This document shows, piece by piece, positions 5,258 to 5,258 of a DNA stretch of 5,258 nucleotides. Source of the DNA: Desulfonatronospira sp. (GTDB lineage Bacteria; Desulfobacterota; Desulfovibrionia; Desulfovibrionales; Desulfonatronovibrionaceae). The DNA lies in assembly GCA_003563255.1 (NCBI GenBank), contig PWSL01000392.1, forward strand, positions 1 through 5,258, in the 5' to 3' direction. The notes beneath the pieces are model-generated. The model ran no database searches. It was not told where the DNA came from and worked only from the letters and a program-made list of their open reading frames with translations. Each line of letters opens with the position of its first letter. Positions within the stretch are counted from its first letter, which is position 1. The position numbers and the translations under genes are program-made.

Positions 5258-5258
5258 C

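Overview
The window suggests an anaerobic deltaproteobacterium (Desulfobacterota), probably a sulfate- or sulfur-metabolising relative of the Desulfovibrionales. Two things point there. The CheA homologue has a P2-like domain style and tandem CheW domains that I associate with that group, and the intergenic DNA is full of dispersed hairpin repeats containing GGGGACTGG/GGGGACAGTCCCC cores. This is inference from protein style and repeat type; no marker gene is present.

Layout: (1) 1-203 is non-coding and holds two hairpins and one copy of a TGAATAGTTACA repeat. (2) 204-3053 on the minus strand is a 949-residue CheA-type chemotaxis histidine kinase (Hpt, P2-like, dimerisation, ATPase, two CheW domains). 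(3) 3054-4113 is a 1.06-kb divergent intergenic region made mostly of repeats: a structured cheA leader, a 176-bp compound palindrome (3167-3342), a 46-bp tandem duplication (3327-3418), copies of a GACTTTTTGCAG repeat, and a 142-bp MITE-like element (3938-4079) with terminal inverted repeats around a long hairpin. (4) 4114-5016 on the plus strand is a 300-residue thioredoxin-reductase-like flavoprotein. (5) 5017-5258 is non-coding, with a perfect 16-bp palindrome and a hairpin repeat cut by the window end.

The two genes are divergent and have no obvious shared pathway: no cheW, cheY, receptor or thioredoxin gene is visible. Both proteins look catalytically unusual. The CheA homologue keeps its phospho-acceptor His and most ATP-binding motifs but has lost three hallmark N-box residues (H to R, N to Y, H to Q), so it may be a pseudokinase or a phosphotransfer scaffold. 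The flavoprotein keeps the FAD motifs and the CxxC redox pair but lacks the NADPH-binding signatures, so it may take electrons from ferredoxin or another donor.

A second theme is repeats shaping genes. The last ~20 codons of cheA resemble repeats found elsewhere in the window, suggesting that its C-terminus was remade by repeat insertion. The best promoter for the flavoprotein gene straddles the right end of the MITE-like element.
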